Assembly (NCBI RefSeq): GCF_037081715.1
Contig: NZ_JAZDDH010000001.1
Coordinates: 1,054,001-1,118,000 of the forward strand
Direction: 5' to 3'
Length of the DNA stretch: 64,000 nt
Source of the DNA: Halalkalicoccus sp. CG83
GTDB lineage: Archaea > Halobacteriota > Halobacteria > Halobacteriales > Halalkalicoccaceae
How positions within the stretch are numbered: position 1 is the stretch's first letter; every line of letters begins with the position of its first letter. A model generated the notes under the pieces. It was not told the DNA's origin. It searched no databases and worked only from the letters and a program-made list of their open reading frames with translations. Shown here in pieces: positions 52,002-60,503 of this stretch. The position numbers and the translations under genes are program-made.

Positions 52002-52062
52002 ATTCATATTCTAAAATATGAATAGAGCTAAATTTATCACCGGTACTGAGTGACGTTCACTC
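52002..52062 (+). promoter_or_regulatory. two palindromes framing the promoter of the GH97 gene
   Basis: ATTCATATT (52002-52010) and AATATGAAT (52015-52023) are exact inverted repeats with a 4-bp spacer. CTAAATTTATC at about 52028-52038 is a TATA candidate some 30 bp before the ATG at 52067, which suits a leaderless transcript. GAGTGA (52048-52053) and TCACTC (52057-52062) form a second palindrome ending 4 bp before the ATG. Both look like binding sites for a repressor or activator. Confidence 0.6.
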
Positions 52063-52066
52063 GCGA

Positions 52067-55000
52067 ATGAATGAGAACCCATCACAAGAGAGGGGCGCCG
52101 AGTCGAGTCGTCGGGGCTTTCTCGGCGGCGTCGGGGCGCTCATCGCCGCGGCGGCGTACACCCGGGACGTTCCCGCGGCGGTGGCCGCTCGGGTGACGAA
52201 CGAGGAAGACGACGCGATCCAGCGCGTCGAGTCGCCCGACGGGTCGATCACCGTGACCGTCGACGTCTCTGAGGGCGTTCCGAGCTACGAGGTCGCCCAT
52301 GGCGACGACACCTACATCGAGCCCTCGACGCTGGGTTTCGACTTCCGGAACCAGCCGACGTTCGGCGCGTCGGCCGACGGGGGCGCCGGCGCCGGGATCG
52401 AGGTCACGGGCAGCGAACGCGAGTCGCAAACCGAGGAGTGGGAGCCCGTCTGGGGCGAGTTCGGTGACGTCTCGGCCGAGTACGAGTCGCTGGTCGTCGG
52501 CCTGGAGGAGGTCGAGGGGCCGGGCCGCTCGGCCAACCTCGAACTCCGCGTCTTCGACGACGGGTTCGGATTCCGGGTCGTCCTCGACGAGGGGTTCGCG
52601 AGCAACTCGGAGAGAGCGGTCGTCACGAGCGAGAACACCGCCGTCGAGTTCGCAGCCGACTACACCGCGTGGTGGATCCGCAACGAGGTCACCAACCCCC
52701 GGTACGAACAGGAGTACGAGGAGACGCGGCTCTCCGAGATCCCCGGCGGGACGCGCGAGACGCGGCCCACCGACACCCCGCTTCGAAACGGCGCGCACAC
52801 GCCGCTGACCGTCGAGGCGGCCGACGTCTATCTGAGCGTCCACGAGGCGAACCTCGAGGACTACGCCTCGGCGACGCTCGCGGCGCCCGAGGGGAGCGGG
52901 ACGGCGTTCACGACCGAGCTCACGCCGCTACCCGACGGGACGAAGGCGTCGCTCTCTCTGCCGGCGATGACGCCCTGGCGAACGGTCCAGATCGGCGAGA
53001 GCCCGGGCGACCTGATCGAGTCACAGCTGATTCCTCTCCTAGCTGACCCGCTCGACGAGTCGGCGCTGCCGACCGCCGGCGGCGAGCCCGATACGGACTG
53101 GATCACCCCGCGAAAGTACGTCGGCATCTGGTGGACGATGATCGCGGGCTCCGCCAACTGGGAGTACCGAGACGACGACTCCTTCGAGAGCCCCGAGGAG
53201 GCGGCGGGCTACGTCCACGGTGCGCGGACCGAGCGGATGAAGCGCTACATGGCGTTCGCGGGCGAGAACGGCATCGACAGCGTGCTCGTCGAGGGCTGGA
53301 ACGAGGGCTGGGACACCTACCCCGGCGACGGTTCCGGACTCGAGTTCGGCGTCGACGACTCGTATCCCGACTTCGACGTGCGGGAGGTGACGGAGTTCGG
53401 GCAGGGGCTCGACGGCGGGGTGGAGATGACGATCCACAACGAGACGGCGGGGAACCTCCCGAACTACGAGGAGCAGATCCTCGATGACGACGTCTTCGAG
53501 CAGTACGAGGACGTGGGGATCCGCTCGATCAAGAACGGCTACGTCTCGGACGCGGGGCTGGGGATCGACGGCGACGGCTCCGAGCCGACTCATAACCAGC
53601 ACAACCAGCTGGCGGTCAACCACCATCGACTGGTCATCCAGGAGGCGGCGAGCGACCGCCAGATGCTCGAGATCCACGAGGCCATCCCGCCGACGGGGGA
53701 GATCCGGACGTACCCCAACGTGGCGAACCGCGAGGTGGTCCGAGCCCAGGAGTTCGACGGGTTCGGCCAACTGGGATCGGACGTTGGCCGGGAACACCAC
53801 GTCACGCTGCCCTTTACGCGGATGTTGGCGGGTCCGACCAGCTTCCAGCCCGGCATCTTCGACCTCACGTTCAACGACGATCGGGGCGGCCAGATCCAGA
53901 CGACGCGGGCGAAACAGCTCGCGATGTACCCGAACTACCTCAGCGGGCTGCAGATGGCCGCCGACCGGCTCGAGGCGTACGTCGACGGCGGGTTCGAGGT
54001 CGGCGAGCTCGTCCAGGCGGCCTCGGGTGAGCTCGAGGGCATGATCACGCTCGACGAGTGGCGAAACGCCTTCGGGACGAACTACGTCGCGGTCGACCCC
54101 AACCGGGTTCCGAGCGGGTCGTCGGTCGCCTTCACCGTCAGGGACGTCGACGCCGCCGGTACGTACGACCTCCACCTCCGCTACGCGAGCGCGCCGGAGG
54201 ACAACGCGGGGCGAGTCGTCGAGGCCGGTGCGCCGCGGGCGACCCTCCGGGTCAACGACTCGACCGAGACGATCGAGCCCTCGTTCACGGAGTACTGGGA
54301 CGAGTGGGAGGTGTTCACGACCGAGGTAGAACTCGAGGCGGGCGACAACGAGGTCGCGATCGAGCTGGAGTACGACGACGGCGAGACCTTCGAGGACGAC
54401 GTCGGCGGGTTCAACCTGAACACGGTCGCGGTCACCGAGGCCGGCGAACCCTCGCCGGTCCCCGCAGCGTACGAGGGTTACACCCCCGAGAACGAGAACT
54501 TCGACGCGGAGCCGGAGTTCGAGTTCATCGAGGAGGTCCCCGCTGCCGGTTGGGACGAAACCCGGGTCGTCGACGCGGAGATCGGTGATTACGTCGTCAC
54601 CGCCCGACGGAAGGGCGAGGAGTGGTACGTCGGCGCGATGACCGACGAGGGCGGGCGCGCACTCGACGTTCCCTTGGACTTCCTCGCGCCCGGCGAGTCC
54701 GGCGGGGCTGGTCAGGGCAATCGACAGGGGCCGAACTACGTCGCCGAGATCTACTCCGACGGGATCGGCGGCGGGGTCGACGCCGATCCCACCAGCGTGC
54801 GGATCGACGAGGCGATCGTGAACCCGGATTCCACGATGCTGGCCTCGATGGCGCCGAGCGGCGGGACCGCGATCCGGCTCCGACGCGCGCGCGGCAGAGA
54901 GAGCAAGGATCTTCCCGACTACGAGCGTCCCCAACAGGAGCTCACCTACTCGATCGCGTCGGAGGTCGAGCTGAACGAGCCAGCCATCACCGCGACCGGC

Positions 55001-55879
55001 TCGAACGACGCGGCGTTCGTCGGCGGGACGACCGTCGAGATCGAAGTCGACGGGGAGCTCGCGACCGTCGACAACGTCCGGCTCCCGCCGGGCGCATCGG
55101 ACGAAACGGTCGAGCTGGGCTATCGGATCAGCTCGATCGGGAGCTACGACGTCGTCGTGCGCGATCCCGAGGACGGAAGCGAGCTCGCGTCGGGCACCGT
55201 CACCGTCGAACCCGGCGAGCTGATCGCCGAGCTCGACGATCCGGGCGGCGATGACGACGGCCCCGGCGAGTACGTCTACCCGACCGACGACGCGTTCGAG
55301 GACGGCGCGTTCGACCTGCTGTCGCTCGACGTCTACGAGTCGGAGGAGGAGTTCCTGTTCGCCTTCGAGGTCGAGAACCTCTACGACGCCTTCGGCGGCG
55401 AGTTCTCGCCCCACTACTTCGTCCTCTACCTGCGCGATCCCTCGCGGTCGGACGGGCGGACGAGCGACCTCGGCGACCTCGAACTCACCGCCGAGTTCGA
55501 CGAGGCGTGGCACTACCGGATCGACGCCAGCGGCTTCGGACGGGGCGTCGTCGATGCCGAGGGGACCGACCTCGGGACGCCGGAAACGCTCGCCGACTTC
55601 GAGAGCGGTACGGCGATCGTCACGGTCGAGAAGGACCTACTCTCCGATCTGGACCTCGCCGATGCCGAGGTCGCGCCGGTCGTCGGAAGCGAGGACCGGG
55701 GAACGCTCCGCGGGGTCGATATCGAGGCCGGACCGTTCACTTTCGGCGGCGCACGCGAGGGCGCGGTCGAGAATGCCCCGCGAATCGTCGATCTCCTGAC
55801 GCCGGAGGGCGTCGACCAGACCGACGCGCTCGACTACGACGAAGGGTCGCTCGCCTCGGTGCCGTTCACGCCGCTGTAG
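52067..55879 (+). CDS. secreted GH97-type glycosidase with carbohydrate-binding modules
   Basis: A 1270-residue exported enzyme. The Tat signal SSRRGFLGGVG (Arg15-Arg16) leads into a GH97 N-terminal domain (about 50-310). The catalytic barrel (about 320-640) includes VLVEGWNEGW (Glu409), IHNETAG (Glu459) and VRAQEFDGFG (Glu562). These are the GH97 glutamates expected in the inverting alpha-glucosidase type. Residues about 650-790 form a CBM6-like beta-sandwich and about 800-945 the GH97 C-terminal barrel cap. An Ig-like domain (960-1060) and a glucodextranase C-terminal, DOMON-like module (from 1068, YVYPTDDAFEDGAFDL) complete the protein. It should release sugars from an extracellular glycan. 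It precedes the acid-sugar operon. Confidence 0.85.
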   Translation: MNENPSQERGAESSRRGFLGGVGALIAAAAYTRDVPAAVAARVTNEEDDAIQRVESPDGSITVTVDVSEGVPSYEVAHGDDTYIEPSTLGFDFRNQPTFGASADGGAGAGIEVTGSERESQTEEWEPVWGEFGDVSAEYESLVVGLEEVEGPGRSANLELRVFDDGFGFRVVLDEGFASNSERAVVTSENTAVEFAADYTAWWIRNEVTNPRYEQEYEETRLSEIPGGTRETRPTDTPLRNGAHTPLTVEAADVYLSVHEANLEDYASATLAAPEGSGTAFTTELTPLPDGTKASLSLPAMTPWRTVQIGESPGDLIESQLIPLLADPLDESALPTAGGEPDTDWITPRKYVGIWWTMIAGSANWEYRDDDSFESPEEAAGYVHGARTERMKRYMAFAGENGIDSVLVEGWNEGWDTYPGDGSGLEFGVDDSYPDFDVREVTEFGQGLDGGVEMTIHNETAGNLPNYEEQILDDDVFEQYEDVGIRSIKNGYVSDAGLGIDGDGSEPTHNQHNQLAVNHHRLVIQEAASDRQMLEIHEAIPPTGEIRTYPNVANREVVRAQEFDGFGQLGSDVGREHHVTLPFTRMLAGPTSFQPGIFDLTFNDDRGGQIQTTRAKQLAMYPNYLSGLQMAADRLEAYVDGGFEVGELVQAASGELEGMITLDEWRNAFGTNYVAVDPNRVPSGSSVAFTVRDVDAAGTYDLHLRYASAPEDNAGRVVEAGAPRATLRVNDSTETIEPSFTEYWDEWEVFTTEVELEAGDNEVAIELEYDDGETFEDDVGGFNLNTVAVTEAGEPSPVPAAYEGYTPENENFDAEPEFEFIEEVPAAGWDETRVVDAEIGDYVVTARRKGEEWYVGAMTDEGGRALDVPLDFLAPGESGGAGQGNRQGPNYVAEIYSDGIGGGVDADPTSVRIDEAIVNPDSTMLASMAPSGGTAIRLRRARGRESKDLPDYERPQQELTYSIASEVELNEPAITATGSNDAAFVGGTTVEIEVDGELATVDNVRLPPGASDETVELGYRISSIGSYDVVVRDPEDGSELASGTVTVEPGELIAELDDPGGDDDGPGEYVYPTDDAFEDGAFDLLSLDVYESEEEFLFAFEVENLYDAFGGEFSPHYFVLYLRDPSRSDGRTSDLGDLELTAEFDEAWHYRIDASGFGRGVVDAEGTDLGTPETLADFESGTAIVTVEKDLLSDLDLADAEVAPVVGSEDRGTLRGVDIEAGPFTFGGAREGAVENAPRIVDLLTPEGVDQTDALDYDEGSLASVPFTPL

Positions 55880-55950
55880 GTCGCTCCCGATCCGCCGGCG
55901 ATCCGGTTCCGTGACGGGATCGTTTTCAGCCGGGCGATCGAAGCGTCCGC

Positions 55951-57243
55951 ATGCCACGCGCGCTGGTCGCCGCCGACGACCTCACCGGCGCGACCGACAC
56001 CGCCCACGCGTTCGCGAAGCGCGGCTATCGCACGGCGGTACAGGTCGATCCCGACGGAGCGCCGCCCGATGCGACGGTTCTGGCCGTGAACACCGACTCG
56101 CGGTACGTCGATCCCGAGACGGCCGCCGATCGGGTCGGCCGAGCGATCGAGGCGAGCGACGCCCGCGTCGTCTACGGGAAGGTCGACTCGACGCTGCGGG
56201 GGAACGTCGCGAGCGAGGTCGGGGCCGCGATGGACCGCGGGTTCGACCTCGGGTTGGTCGCGCCCGCCTCGCCCGCGGTCGGCCGGATCACCGCGAGCGG
56301 CTACCACCTCGTCGACGGTCGACTGCTCTCGGACACCGAGTACGCGGACGACCCGAACGGCCCCCGTTCCTCGCGTCTCCCGACGCTGTTCGAGGGGGCG
56401 GATCGGTCCGTCCGCCACCTCGACGCGGGAACGGTCGCCGCCGGCCCCGGGGCCGTCCGCGAGGCGGTCGTCGGCACCCCCTCGGGAACGCTTTTCACCT
56501 GCGACGTGACCCACGACCGGCACCTCGAGGCGATCGCACGGGCAGGCAGCGACATCGACCGACGGGTACTCTACGTCGGCAGCGCCGGTCTCGCGGAACA
56601 CGTGATCGTTCCGGGCGAACCCGATCGCGAACCTCTCGAAATCGTCGGCGACGGCGGCGCGCTGGGGATCGTCGGCAGCGTCAGCGAACGATCGCTGGAG
56701 CAGCTCGCGGCGCTCCCGGGGGACTGGGTGATCGCCCTCGAACCGGAGGAGCTGCTCTCCGACCCGGAGTCCGCGGGTCAGGAGGCGGGCCGGCGAGCCG
56801 CAGAGCGCCTCGCGGCGGGCGAGCACGCCGTCGTCACGGCGGCACCGGATCGGGAGACGGTCGATCGGACGCTCGCCGTCGGTCGGGAGGCGGGGCTCGA
56901 TGAGGGACCGATCCGGGATCGAGTCGCCAGCGCGCTCGCGAGCGCGACACGGGCGGGGTTCGACGTTGTCGGACAGCGTCCGACCGCCAGCGGAGCACCG
57001 CTCCGCGCTGCCGATCCCGCGGGCCTGTTCGTCACCGGCGGCGACGTGGCGATGGCGGCCTTCGACGCGCTCGGCGTCAGCGCGCTGTCGCTCTCGGGCG
57101 AGGCGATCGAGGCGGGGATCCCCGTCAGCCGTCTCGAGGGCGGGCCGGCTGACGGCACGCCGGTCGTCACGAAGGCCGGCGGGTTCGGGGGGAAGGAGAC
57201 AGCGGTTAACTGCCTCCGGTACCTCGGTGGCGACCATGAGTAA
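55951..57243 (+). CDS. four-carbon acid sugar kinase (DUF1537)
   Basis: A 430-residue kinase of the DUF1537 family, whose characterised members phosphorylate D-threonate, D-erythronate and related acids. N-terminal motif AADDLTGATDTAHAFAKRG, then KVDSTLRGNVASEVG and, in the ATP-binding C-terminal domain, LFVTGGDVAMAAFDALG. It is the first gene of the operon and overlaps the PdxA-like gene by 8 bp. With PdxA2 beside it the closest known match is DtnK (D-threonate), but substrate is unproven. Confidence 0.88.
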   Translation: MPRALVAADDLTGATDTAHAFAKRGYRTAVQVDPDGAPPDATVLAVNTDSRYVDPETAADRVGRAIEASDARVVYGKVDSTLRGNVASEVGAAMDRGFDLGLVAPASPAVGRITASGYHLVDGRLLSDTEYADDPNGPRSSRLPTLFEGADRSVRHLDAGTVAAGPGAVREAVVGTPSGTLFTCDVTHDRHLEAIARAGSDIDRRVLYVGSAGLAEHVIVPGEPDREPLEIVGDGGALGIVGSVSERSLEQLAALPGDWVIALEPEELLSDPESAGQEAGRRAAERLAAGEHAVVTAAPDRETVDRTLAVGREAGLDEGPIRDRVASALASATRAGFDVVGQRPTASGAPLRAADPAGLFVTGGDVAMAAFDALGVSALSLSGEAIEAGIPVSRLEGGPADGTPVVTKAGGFGGKETAVNCLRYLGGDHE

Positions 57244-58261
57244 ACCCACGATCGGGATCACGATGGGCGATCCCGCGGGGATCGGCCCGGAGATCGTCGT
57301 GAAGGGATATCGCGAGCTCCTCGAGGTCGCGAACCCGCTGGTGATCGGCGACGCCGGCACCGTGGAGGCCGCTTGCGGGATCTGCGGGTCGGACCTCGGG
57401 ATCCAGCGGATCTCGGCTCCCGCCGACGCCTCGTTCGACTCGGACGAAATCCCGGTGCTCGACCTCGAGAACGTCGACGATCTGGAGCGAGGCGTCGTCC
57501 GCGAGGCCTACGGCGCGGCGAGCCTGGAGTACGTCGAGCGGGCGATCGAACTCGCCCTCGACGAACGGATCGACGCCATCACCACGGCGCCGATCAACAA
57601 GCAGTCGACGAAGCTGGCGGGCAGCGAGTACGCGGGCCACACGGGGATGCTCGCGGACTACACAGGTACAGAAAGCTACTCGATGATGCTGATCGAGGAG
57701 CCACTGCGCGTGAGTCACGTCAGTACGCACGTTCCCCTGCGCGAGGCCTGCGACCTCGTGACCCGCGAGAACGTGCTCGAGACGATCCGAGTGACCGACG
57801 AGGCGCTCCGCGAGTTGGGGATCGAGGAGCCGACGGTGGCGGTTGCGGGGCTCAACCCCCACGCCAGTGACGGGGGCCTGCTCGGCGAGGAGGACGGTCG
57901 GGAGATCGAACCCGCGGTCGAAGACGCTCGCGAGGAGGGGATCGACGCTCTCGGACCGGAGTCACCCGACACGGTGTACGTCCAGGCGGCCCGTGGCGCG
58001 GCCGACTGCGTCGTCTCGATGTACCACGACCAGGGCCACATCCCGATCAAGACGCTCGGCTTCGCCGAGGGCGGCGCCGTTTCGGGCGTGAACGTCACGA
58101 TCGGACTGCCGATCATCAGAACGAGCGTCGACCACGGCACCGCCTTCGACATCGCCGGCGAGGGGGTCGCGAGCGAGCGAAGCCTACTCGACGCCGTCGA
58201 GGTCGCGAGCGAGATGGCTCGCCGGCGGACGCGGGCCGAAGCGGACGGTGGTGAGCCATGA
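57236..58261 (+). CDS. PdxA-family dehydrogenase (PdxA2-like)
   Basis: A 341-residue member of the 4-hydroxythreonine-4-phosphate dehydrogenase family: PTIGITMGDPAGIGPEIVVK, TTAPINKQSTKLAG, GHTGMLADYTG (metal His), PHASDGGLLGEED and MYHDQGHIPIKTLGF. True PdxA works in bacterial vitamin B6 synthesis; archaea generally use Pdx1/2 instead. Beside a DUF1537 kinase, the PdxA2 role is expected: oxidation and decarboxylation of a 4-phosphorylated C4 acid to dihydroxyacetone phosphate. It overlaps its neighbours by 8 and 4 bp. Confidence 0.9.
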   Translation: MSKPTIGITMGDPAGIGPEIVVKGYRELLEVANPLVIGDAGTVEAACGICGSDLGIQRISAPADASFDSDEIPVLDLENVDDLERGVVREAYGAASLEYVERAIELALDERIDAITTAPINKQSTKLAGSEYAGHTGMLADYTGTESYSMMLIEEPLRVSHVSTHVPLREACDLVTRENVLETIRVTDEALRELGIEEPTVAVAGLNPHASDGGLLGEEDGREIEPAVEDAREEGIDALGPESPDTVYVQAARGAADCVVSMYHDQGHIPIKTLGFAEGGAVSGVNVTIGLPIIRTSVDHGTAFDIAGEGVASERSLLDAVEVASEMARRRTRAEADGGEP

Positions 58262-59562
58262 ACGTCGAGTTTCCGGACGCCGAGACGCTTCGAGGGGCGA
58301 ACGACGTCGAACGCGAGGACCTCCCGCGATTCGCGAGCGTCAGCCGCGAGCGCGACCTCGACTCGATCGAGGACGTCGAGGGTGCGGCCCGGAAGGCCGT
58401 TTCGGAACTGCCGCTCGACTCGCTCGCACCCGGCGCGGAGGTGGCGATCACCGCCGGCAGTCGGGGGATCCACGACATGCCCGTGCTGCTGGAGGGCGCG
58501 GTCGACGAGCTTCGAGAGCGGGGGTTCGAGCCGTCGGTGATCGCGGCGATGGGCTCGCACGGCGGGGCGACGAGCGAGGGCCAGCGCGAGACCCTCGAGG
58601 CGCTCGACATCACCGAAGATCGAATGGGCTGTCCGATCCGGACCTCGATGGCCGTCGAGGCGGTCGGCGAGGACTCGCTGGGCAGGGAGGTGCTCGTCGC
58701 CGAGGACGCCCTCGCAGCCGACGCCGTGATCCTCGCGAACCGGATCAAGCCCCACACCGACTTCCACGGCCCCGTCGAGAGCGGCCTCTGTAAGATGGCG
58801 GTGATCGGCCTCGGGAAACACCGCGGGGCGGAGTCGCTACACAACGCCGGGCTCGCCGCCGATTTCAGCGAGGTCATCGAGGAACGCGCTGCACTGATAA
58901 TCGAGGAGAGTCCGGTCGTCGGCGGGATCGGCCTGATCGAGAACGCCGCGGACCGCGCGACCCACGTCAAGGGGATCCCCGCCGACGCGATCCTCGATCG
59001 CGAACCCGAACTGCTCGATCGCGCGCGCGAGGAACTCCCCACGCTCCCGGTCGACGACCTCGACCTGCTGATCGTCGACGAGCTCGGAAAGGAGATCTCG
59101 GGGACGGGCATGGACACCAACGTGATCGGGCGGGTGCTGTTCCACGGGGAGCGCGAACCCGATTCGCCCGCGATCACCCGGATCTATGCCCGCTCGCTCA
59201 CGCCGGCCTCCCACGGCAACGGCCTCGGACTGGGACTCGCGGACTTCGTCCACCGGGACGTCGTCGAGGACCTCGAACTCTCGGACATGTACGTCAACAT
59301 CGCCACAAGCGGCGAGCCATCGCGGGCGCGGATCCCCTTCACCGTTCCCGACGACCTGACCGCGCTGGTCCTGGCCTGCTCGACGACCGGCGTCGCTGAC
59401 CCGTCCGAACTGCGGGTCGCCCGGATCGAGAGCACGATGGAGCCCGACGACCTGCTGGTTTCCGAGCCGGTCGTCCGCGAACTCGAGGGTCGTGAGGACG
59501 TCTCGGTCGGCGAGCCACGGCCGCTCGCCCTCGAGGACGGGACGTTGCCCCCGCTCGAGTGA
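58258..59562 (+). CDS. LarA-family (lactate racemase domain) protein
   Basis: A 434-residue protein of the LarA superfamily (DUF2088). Visible motifs are AITAGSRGIHDMP, AAMGSHGGATSEGQRE (His101), NRIKPHTDFHG (His166) and GLCKMAVIGLGKHRGAES, the last holding lysines where LarA binds its nickel-pincer cofactor. Family members racemise or epimerise 2-hydroxy acids. The ATG overlaps the pdxA stop, so it belongs to the acid-sugar pathway and not to lactate metabolism. The cofactor genes larB, larC and larE are not in the window. Confidence 0.88.
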   Translation: MNVEFPDAETLRGANDVEREDLPRFASVSRERDLDSIEDVEGAARKAVSELPLDSLAPGAEVAITAGSRGIHDMPVLLEGAVDELRERGFEPSVIAAMGSHGGATSEGQRETLEALDITEDRMGCPIRTSMAVEAVGEDSLGREVLVAEDALAADAVILANRIKPHTDFHGPVESGLCKMAVIGLGKHRGAESLHNAGLAADFSEVIEERAALIIEESPVVGGIGLIENAADRATHVKGIPADAILDREPELLDRAREELPTLPVDDLDLLIVDELGKEISGTGMDTNVIGRVLFHGEREPDSPAITRIYARSLTPASHGNGLGLGLADFVHRDVVEDLELSDMYVNIATSGEPSRARIPFTVPDDLTALVLACSTTGVADPSELRVARIESTMEPDDLLVSEPVVRELEGREDVSVGEPRPLALEDGTLPPLE

Positions 59563-59615
59563 TCCGGGTTACCGGGACGCCAACCTCTTTGGCCGTGGTA
59601 CCCGGAACGTAGCGT

Positions 59616-60503
59616 ATGACGGCGCTCGACGGTTCGTTCAACGGCGTACTGTGTCCGATCGTCACCCCCCTCGACGATGGCGAGGTCGACGAGGAGGCGC
59701 TCGCCTCGCTCACGGAGTTCATCCTCGACGGCGGGGTCGACGGACTGTTTCCCTGTGGCACCACCGGCGAGTTCGCGAGCCTCTCGCCCGAGGAACGAGC
59801 GCGGGTGATCGGTACCGTCGCCGAAGCCGCCGGCGACGCGCCCGTGATCGCCGGTGCGGCGGGAACGAGCGTTCCCGAAACCCTGAGCCGGATCGAGGAG
59901 GCAGAGGCGGCGGGGGCCGACGCCGCGGCGATCGTCGGCCCGTACTTCCACACGGCGAACGGCCCCGATGGGACGCGGCGCTTCTTCGAGGCGGTCGCCG
60001 AGGAGAGCGCGCTGCCGCTGTATCTCTACAACATCCCGATGTACGTCGGTGACGGCATCGACGCCGAAACCGTGGGGACGCTCGCGGAGCACGAGTCGGT
60101 ACGGGGCATGAAGGACACCAGCGGCGATCTCTCCTACTTCCTCTCGGTCGACCGCCACACGCCGGAGGAGTTCGTACTGATGCAGGGGTTCGACACGCTC
60201 CTGGTTCCCGCCCTCCGGATGGGCTCGAACGGCGGGGTCCACGCGCTCGGGAACGTGATTCCCGAGGTGTTCGCCGAACTGCTCGACTCGGCCGACGAGG
60301 AGCGGGGATCCGAGCTTCAGCGCGAGGCGATCGCGCCGCTGTTCGAACTCTGCGTCGAACACGGCTTCGCGCCCGCGACGAAGGCCGCGCTCGTCCACCG
60401 CGACGTCATTCCGAGCGACGAGGTCAGGCCGCCGCTGGTCGAACTCGACGACGAGGCGAAGGAGGCGATCGCCGACGCGGTCGATCGGGCGCTGTCGATC
60501 TAG
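59616..60503 (+). CDS. DapA/KDG-aldolase family lyase
   Basis: A 295-residue class I aldolase of the dihydrodipicolinate synthase superfamily. GTTGEFASLSPEER is the substrate-binding loop, YNIPMYVG holds the conserved Tyr138 and GMKDTSGD the Schiff-base Lys166. A role in lysine synthesis is unlikely here; its neighbours suggest cleavage or dehydration of a 2-keto-sugar acid, like KDG aldolase. It begins 53 bp after the LarA-like gene and probably shares its transcript. Confidence 0.87.
   Translation: MTALDGSFNGVLCPIVTPLDDGEVDEEALASLTEFILDGGVDGLFPCGTTGEFASLSPEERARVIGTVAEAAGDAPVIAGAAGTSVPETLSRIEEAEAAGADAAAIVGPYFHTANGPDGTRRFFEAVAEESALPLYLYNIPMYVGDGIDAETVGTLAEHESVRGMKDTSGDLSYFLSVDRHTPEEFVLMQGFDTLLVPALRMGSNGGVHALGNVIPEVFAELLDSADEERGSELQREAIAPLFELCVEHGFAPATKAALVHRDVIPSDEVRPPLVELDDEAKEAIADAVDRALSI

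Noticed and set aside
57236-58261. Pyridoxal phosphate biosynthesis PdxA
   Set aside because: Family match is real, but coupling to a DUF1537 kinase and the usual archaeal use of Pdx1/2 favour the PdxA2 catabolic role.
59616-60503. Lysine biosynthetic dihydrodipicolinate synthase
   Set aside because: The sequence belongs to the wider DapA superfamily, but no other lysine gene is near and the operon context is acid-sugar catabolism.
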